Origin: an uncultured bacterium
Lineage (GTDB): Bacteria; Actinomycetota; Coriobacteriia; Coriobacteriales; Coriobacteriaceae
Length of the DNA stretch: 19,620 bases
Direction: 5' to 3'
NCBI GenBank assembly: GCA_905214905.1
Contig: CAJMNK010000039.1
Location: 1 to 19,620, forward strand
The notes under the pieces are model-generated. The model was not told the DNA's origin. It did no database searches and was given only the letters and a program-made list of their open reading frames with translations. A program made the position numbers and the translations under genes. Shown here in pieces: positions 15,922-19,620 of this stretch (positions are counted from its first letter, which is position 1; the number at the start of each line of letters is the position of its first letter).

Positions 15922-16123
15922 GGTTAATGAGGGTCAAGAGAAAGGTTACAGGTGAAATCCAAACCTCGACCATACAGTCGATGACCCCATGCAGGTGCTT
16001 TTTGCGCATGCACGGGGTGTAAGCGTCGAGCGGCGTGCCGCCCGCGCATGCGTATACATATCCAGAAGCCCCCGGACGCCGCGCGCGCGGCCGCGTCCGG
16101 GGGAATAATGATGGGGAGCACCA
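15922..16123 (+). promoter_or_regulatory. Long structured 5' leader, candidate metal-sensing riboswitch
   Basis: The first part can form a three-way junction: P1 GGGTCA (15931-15936) with TGACCC (15982-15987), enclosing P2 AGGTT (15943-15947)/AACCT (15962-15966) and P3 CGAC (15967-15970)/GTCG (15977-15980). A competing hairpin uses part of the same strand: ACCCCATGCAGGTGC (15984-15998) against GCGCATGCACGGGGT (16004-16018) around a TTTTT loop. P1 and this hairpin share ACCC at 15984-15987, so they cannot form fully at the same time. A GC-rich hairpin then precedes the ribosome binding site. It does not match the M-box layout I know. Being a riboswitch is an inference from structure, leader length and the genes downstream. 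Confidence 0.45.
16069..16103 (+). promoter_or_regulatory. GC-rich hairpin just upstream of the MgtE-like gene
   Basis: CCCCCGGACGC (16069-16079) pairs perfectly with GCGTCCGGGGG (16093-16103) around a CG-rich 13-nt loop. It ends 9 nt before the GGGGAG ribosome binding site (16113-16118). There is no T-run, so attenuation by intrinsic termination is not obvious. The CCCCC arm could alternatively pair with the GGGG of the ribosome binding site. Confidence 0.75.
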
Positions 16124-17968
16124 TTGAATTATCTGAGTGAGATGCTCAAATTGCCGGTCTTGGACGTCGATGGCGAAAAACTCGGCGTTGTGAACGATTT
16201 TGGCATTGCAACCGGCGAAGTTTTTCCGCACGTGACGTCCCTCGCGTTCCGTGGTCCCGGCAAGACGCCGTTTATGATCAGCTGGCGCAAATGGGTCGAC
16301 CGTATCGACGAGACGGGCGTGCACCTTAAGACGTCGGCCACCGAAATCCGTTTTTCGTACCTGCAGCCGACTGAACTCTTGCTCGCGCGCGACGTGCTCA
16401 ACAAACAGATTGTCGACACGCAGGGCATGAAGGTCGTGCGCGTCAACGACATCAAGTTCTCCATGTCGGGCGAAAATCAGCTGCGCCTGCTGGGTGCCGA
16501 GGTCGGCGTCCGCGGCCTGCTGCGTGCAATCAGCCCCGCGCTCGAGCACGTCGTCGAGGGCTTTATGAAGCACCTGGGCAAGCCGCTCAGCGAGGACATT
16601 ATCGCCTGGTCTTATATGGACCTGCTCGATCGCTCGACTAAGAACATCCAGCTCTCGGTGTCGCACAAGACGCTTGGCGAGCTGCATCCTGCCGACATTG
16701 CTGACATCATCGAGCAGCTCGATCCGCGCCTGCGCGCGCAGGTGTTCGCCCAGCTCGATACGGCACAGGCCGCCGAGGCCATCTCGGAGTTCGATGACGA
16801 CGAACTCATGACCGAGATGCTCGAGGGCCTGTCCGATACCGACGCATCGTCGATGCTGGCCATGATGGACCCGGACGACGCTGCCGACCTGATCGACGAG
16901 CTCGATTATGAGAAGGCCGAGAAGCTCCTGCGCCTGATGGGCGTCAAGGAGGAGAAGGCGATTCGTAATCTGCTGGGCTACGAGGACAACACCGCCGGCC
17001 GCATCATGACCTCGGAGTTTGTCTCGCTGCCCGCCACGGCGACGGTCGGCGATGCCATCGAGGCGATTCGCAAACTCGACGAGGACTTTGAGAGCGTCTA
17101 TTACGTCTATACCGAGGATCCGAGCGGCATGCTGACGGGCGTGCTTTCGCTGCGCACGCTGATCGTGGCCGACCGCGACGCCACGCTGGGCCAGCTCGCC
17201 TATCGCGATCTGGTCTACGTGTCGCCCGACGAGGACCAGGAAGACGTGACGGACGAGATGACCAAGTACGACCTGGTTGCAATCCCTGTCTGCGACGAGA
17301 ACCGTCATATCCTGGGTATCGTGACCTTCGACGACGCCATGGACGTTATCGCCGAGGAGCATCAGGAGGACCTGCAGATCGCCGGTGTCGGCTCGGGCGA
17401 TAGCGCGTCGGACGACTCGACGAACGTGCTCAGCTGGTTCGTGCATCGTCAGTACTGGGTCGTCGTGTGGGGCATCGCCTCGTGCATTATGGCGACGGTG
17501 CTGGGGACGGCGCTGGGTTCCGCGCATCTGGTGGTGTTCCCCATGTGCGCCATGCCGCTCGTGCTGCTGGCTGCCTCGCGCATGGTGTCGTTCGTCAAGA
17601 ACTACTTCCTCGAGTACGACGGTCACGACGACGAGCCCAAACCGTACCTGGGATTCTTCTTCCAGAGCACGGGTATGGGCCTGATCCTTTCGCTTGTTAC
17701 TTACCTGTGCGCGCAGCTGGTGCGCACCGCCGCGTTCCCCGGCGCGCCCATGTTTGAGGAGCAGCTCTTTACCGGCTGCTTTAACATGGCCGCCATCATC
17801 TGCCTGGTGGGCAACATGAGCGCCGTGATTTACCTGATAGTGCTGTTCTGGCGCGATGAGCACGACCTTAACACATCGGGTACCGCCATGAACGTCATCG
17901 CCGTCATGATTTCGTGTGTGGCGTACTGCATCGCCGCGGTGCTGCTCACCATGTCAGTCATGGGTTAG
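16124..17968 (+). CDS. MgtE-like protein: PRC-barrels, MgtE_N, CBS pair and divergent 5-TM domain
   Basis: A 614-residue protein. Order: two PRC-barrel-like units (about 10-80 and 88-130), an MgtE_N superhelical domain (about 185-285; ELHPADIADIIEQLD and DPDDAADLIDEL), a CBS pair (about 290-412; TAGRIMTSEFVSL, LVAIPVCDENRHILGIVTFDDAMDVI) and a membrane domain with helices near 443-461, 466-487, 508-531, 551-575 and 588-610. The cytoplasmic half is the classical Mg2+-sensing module of MgtE. The membrane half lacks the GNAGTQ-like signature and the pore aspartate region (TDVLGL), so transport by itself is uncertain. The start is TTG at 16124, with GGGGAG 5 nt upstream; the next Met (16142) has no such site. 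The NRAMP gene follows after 8 nt. Confidence 0.82.
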   Translation: MNYLSEMLKLPVLDVDGEKLGVVNDFGIATGEVFPHVTSLAFRGPGKTPFMISWRKWVDRIDETGVHLKTSATEIRFSYLQPTELLLARDVLNKQIVDTQGMKVVRVNDIKFSMSGENQLRLLGAEVGVRGLLRAISPALEHVVEGFMKHLGKPLSEDIIAWSYMDLLDRSTKNIQLSVSHKTLGELHPADIADIIEQLDPRLRAQVFAQLDTAQAAEAISEFDDDELMTEMLEGLSDTDASSMLAMMDPDDAADLIDELDYEKAEKLLRLMGVKEEKAIRNLLGYEDNTAGRIMTSEFVSLPATATVGDAIEAIRKLDEDFESVYYVYTEDPSGMLTGVLSLRTLIVADRDATLGQLAYRDLVYVSPDEDQEDVTDEMTKYDLVAIPVCDENRHILGIVTFDDAMDVIAEEHQEDLQIAGVGSGDSASDDSTNVLSWFVHRQYWVVVWGIASCIMATVLGTALGSAHLVVFPMCAMPLVLLAASRMVSFVKNYFLEYDGHDDEPKPYLGFFFQSTGMGLILSLVTYLCAQLVRTAAFPGAPMFEEQLFTGCFNMAAIICLVGNMSAVIYLIVLFWRDEHDLNTSGTAMNVIAVMISCVAYCIAAVLLTMSVMG

Positions 17969-17976
17969 GTGGTCGC

Positions 17977-19239
17977 GTGCAAAACACGAAGCAAAAGGCG
18001 AGCACCAAGCAAAAGCTGACCATTGCGGCCATCTTTGGCGCCATGGGCCCCGGTCTGTTGGCGGCGCTTTCGGGCAATGACGCCGGCGGCATCGCCACGT
18101 ATTCCAGCGCGGGCGCCAGCTATGGTTACAAGATGCTCTGGATGCTTCCCGTCATGACCGTGCTGCTCATCGTGACGCAGGAGACCGCGGCGCGCTGCGG
18201 ATGCGTCACGGGTAAGGGCCTGGCGTCGCTCATTCGCGAGCGCTTTGGCGTGCGCAAGAGCGTGCTGGCCATGGCGGCGCTGTTGATCGCCAACACGGCC
18301 GTGACCATTTCGGAGTTTGCGGGTATCGCGAGCGGACTTGCCCTGTTTGGCGTGCCGGCGAGCATTTCGGTGCCGCTCGTGGCGCTGCTGGTGTGGATGC
18401 TTACCATGTCGGGCAGTTTCCAGCGCATCGAGAAGATTTTGCTGCTGGTAAGCTGCGTGTTCGTGACCTACATCGTCGCCGCGTTTATGGCCGGCCCCAA
18501 CTGGGGCGAGGTCGCGGTCGACTTGGTCGTCCCCAATATTCAAAACGACCCCAGCTACGTGTCGCTCGTGGTCGCAACGATCGGTACCACCATCGCACCG
18601 TGGATGATCTTCTTGGCTCAGAACAACGTGGTCGATAAGAATGCGGGCGAGGACGACATCGTGCTGCAGCGTATTGATACCGTGAGCGGTTCGATTGCTG
18701 CTGATATCATTGCGGGCTTCATTATCATCACGACCGGTACGGTGCTGTTCCCGGCGGGTATTCAGATTAGCGATGCCGCCGATGCCGCCCGCGCGCTGGA
18801 GCCCATCGCGGGCCAGTGGTCCACGGTGTTGTTTGCCTCGGGCCTGGTCGCAGCGAGCTTTTTGGCTGCCTGCGTGCTGCCGGGCGTTACGTCGAGTGCC
18901 ATCTGCGAGGCATTTGGCTGGGAGCGCGGTGCCGACCGCAGCTGGGACGAGGCCCCGGTCTATCGCGGCATCATTACGGCCATCATCGGTATCTCTGCCG
19001 TGCTGGTGCTTATGCCCGGCGTCGATCTGTTCCAGATTATGATGACCTCGCAGGTCATCAATGGCGTGCTACTGCCCGTGGTTCTGGTGTTCCAGGTGGT
19101 TATCGCCGCCGACCGTCACATTATGGGTGCCAACCGCAACGGTCGCGTGTGGAACGTGCTCACGTGGGCGACTATCGCCGTGATTACGGTGCTGACGGTC
19201 GTCATGTTTGTCCTGCAGGCGATGGGCTACAGCGCTTAG
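17977..19239 (+). CDS. NRAMP-family divalent metal transporter, NRMT-like (probable Mg2+)
   Basis: A 420-residue membrane protein with about eleven hydrophobic segments. TM1 reads GPGLLAALSGNDAGGIATY; canonical Mn2+/Fe2+ NRAMPs have DPGN where this has NDAGG (residues 34-38). TM6 reads TIGTTIAPWMIFLAQ; the canonical MPH methionine is replaced (A207-P208-W209). These changes are typical of NRAMP-related Mg2+ transporters, a group whose structure is known from Eggerthella lenta, and make Mg2+ (possibly Mn2+) the likely substrate. The start is GTG at 17977, with AGGTGG at 17967-17972 overlapping the upstream stop codon. Co-transcription with the MgtE-like gene suggests that protein regulates or senses for this one. 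A terminator follows. Confidence 0.88.
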   Translation: MQNTKQKASTKQKLTIAAIFGAMGPGLLAALSGNDAGGIATYSSAGASYGYKMLWMLPVMTVLLIVTQETAARCGCVTGKGLASLIRERFGVRKSVLAMAALLIANTAVTISEFAGIASGLALFGVPASISVPLVALLVWMLTMSGSFQRIEKILLLVSCVFVTYIVAAFMAGPNWGEVAVDLVVPNIQNDPSYVSLVVATIGTTIAPWMIFLAQNNVVDKNAGEDDIVLQRIDTVSGSIAADIIAGFIIITTGTVLFPAGIQISDAADAARALEPIAGQWSTVLFASGLVAASFLAACVLPGVTSSAICEAFGWERGADRSWDEAPVYRGIITAIIGISAVLVLMPGVDLFQIMMTSQVINGVLLPVVLVFQVVIAADRHIMGANRNGRVWNVLTWATIAVITVLTVVMFVLQAMGYSA

Positions 19240-19258
19240 CGTCTCTTTTGGACTCCAA

Positions 19259-19293
19259 ACAGGCCGCTGCCATGGGTTGCGGCCTGTATTTTG
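19259..19293 (+). terminator. Intrinsic terminator of the MgtE-like/NRAMP operon
   Basis: ACAGGCCGC (19259-19267) and GCGGCCTGT (19279-19287) pair over 9 bp around an 11-nt loop, followed by ATTTTG. It starts 20 nt after the stop codon. Confidence 0.85.
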
Positions 19294-19321
19294 CCTGTTA
19301 TAGGGGGTTAGTAATATGCGA

Positions 19322-19551
19322 GTGGACAAAAAATGCCAAATATGAGTACTGTTGCCTGGCCGATAGCATTTACGACCAAGAAAATAATGAACATAGCTAA
19401 GAATCTGTTCATTAAAAGCGGGTCTCCAAGTCCTAAGCCGGCTATTCTGGTCAACTGAAAGGGTCGCGCGCTACCGCATGAGCGCCATTTTGGGTGGTTT
19501 TGCCTGCTACTAAAATGGCAACAGTACTCATATTTGCCCCTTTTTGTCCAC
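19322..19551. repeat. 230-nt foldback (MITE-like) element with 35-nt terminal inverted repeats
   Basis: The left arm 19322-19356 (GTGGACAAAAA start, TACTGTTGCC end) and the right arm 19517-19551 are inverted copies with three mismatches in 35. The interior (160 nt) is A/T-richer than the genes and holds an internal 8-bp hairpin AATGAACA/TGTTCATT (19386-19393, 19406-19413), but no credible gene. A further GCGCGCTACC (19466-19475) is repeated inverted outside the right arm at 19567-19576. It is probably a non-autonomous mobile element or the ends of a decayed one; no transposase is present. Confidence 0.75.
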
Positions 19552-19591
19552 GACCTCTTGGAGCCGGGTAGCGCGCAGAGATGTGGTGTAA

Positions 19592-19613
19592 GAGGCGGGG
19601 AATGCCCCGCCTC
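19592..19613. terminator. GC-rich hairpin at the window edge, orientation unknown
   Basis: GAGGCGGGG (19592-19600) pairs perfectly with CCCCGCCTC (19605-19613) around a 4-nt loop AATG. Minus-strand transcripts would continue into TTAC, plus-strand transcripts into CGCCCTT at the edge. It may be the terminator of a gene outside the window. Confidence 0.5.
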
Positions 19614-19620
19614 CGCCCTT

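Noticed and set aside
15922..16123. M-box Mg2+ riboswitch
   Set aside because: Short look-alike strings (GGGTCAAGAG, CCATACAGT, ATGCAGGTG) are in a different order from the M-box, so I do not assign it to that family; a covariance-model search is decisive.
15830..17863. Minus-strand open frame of 677 codons
   Set aside because: Antisense to the MgtE-like gene and its leader; composition is His/Arg/Asp-rich and resembles no family.
19316..19400. Small plus-strand ORF inside the second foldback element
   Set aside because: No ribosome binding site or recognisable product; the sequence is explained by the inverted-repeat element.

Overview
The window looks like the chromosome of a high-GC gut actinobacterium of the Coriobacteriia, most likely Collinsella. 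This rests on G/C-ending codons throughout, the gene repertoire, a divergent NRAMP protein of a kind known from Eggerthella lenta, and interspersed GGGGAC-type palindromic repeats between genes. The genus is an inference from recall, not a search result. No rRNA, tRNA, CRISPR array, integrase or intact transposase was seen.

Layout. 1-3433: end of an unknown gene, then a three-gene ABC-2 exporter operon (one ATPase, two permeases). 3441-3641: a modular palindromic repeat. 3738-7126: a second ABC exporter of a different type (MacB/LolD-like ATPase plus an 888-residue FtsX-type permease), followed directly by a second copy of the repeat, so this pair is bracketed by related elements. 7400-8605: a DUF362 protein with two [4Fe-4S] ferredoxin motifs, a terminator and a 124-nt foldback element. 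8857-9822 (minus): a membrane-anchored alpha/beta hydrolase, divergent from a PAQR/hemolysin-III membrane protein (10010-10693). 10804-13035: a CorC/CNNM-type CBS protein and a protein resembling the N-terminal domain of cyanophycin synthetase with no catalytic part. 13172-14316: a YtxH protein and a PRC-barrel-like protein joined by a TAATG overlap, then a terminator. 14389-15795: a membrane-anchored NodB-like protein that has lost its metal-binding histidines. 15795-15828: a third, minimal repeat copy.

The most interesting region is 15907-19239. An extended -10 promoter drives a leader of about 200 nt that can form a three-way junction, a competing hairpin and a GC-rich hairpin just ahead of the ribosome binding site. 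Two genes follow: a PRC-barrel/MgtE_N/CBS membrane protein whose membrane domain lacks the usual MgtE signature, and an NRAMP-family transporter lacking the canonical DPGN and TM6 methionine motifs, as in the Mg2+-transporting NRMT branch. The likely reading is a divalent-metal (probably Mg2+) uptake unit in which the MgtE-like protein senses or modulates and the NRAMP protein transports, under RNA-level control. The window ends with a terminator, a foldback element with 35-nt arms and a GC-rich hairpin at the edge.

Genes that may work together: the two ABC exporters (each ATPase with its own permeases), the YtxH/PRC pair, and the MgtE-like/NRAMP pair. The repeats and foldback elements look like non-autonomous insertions that settle beside stop codons and terminators.
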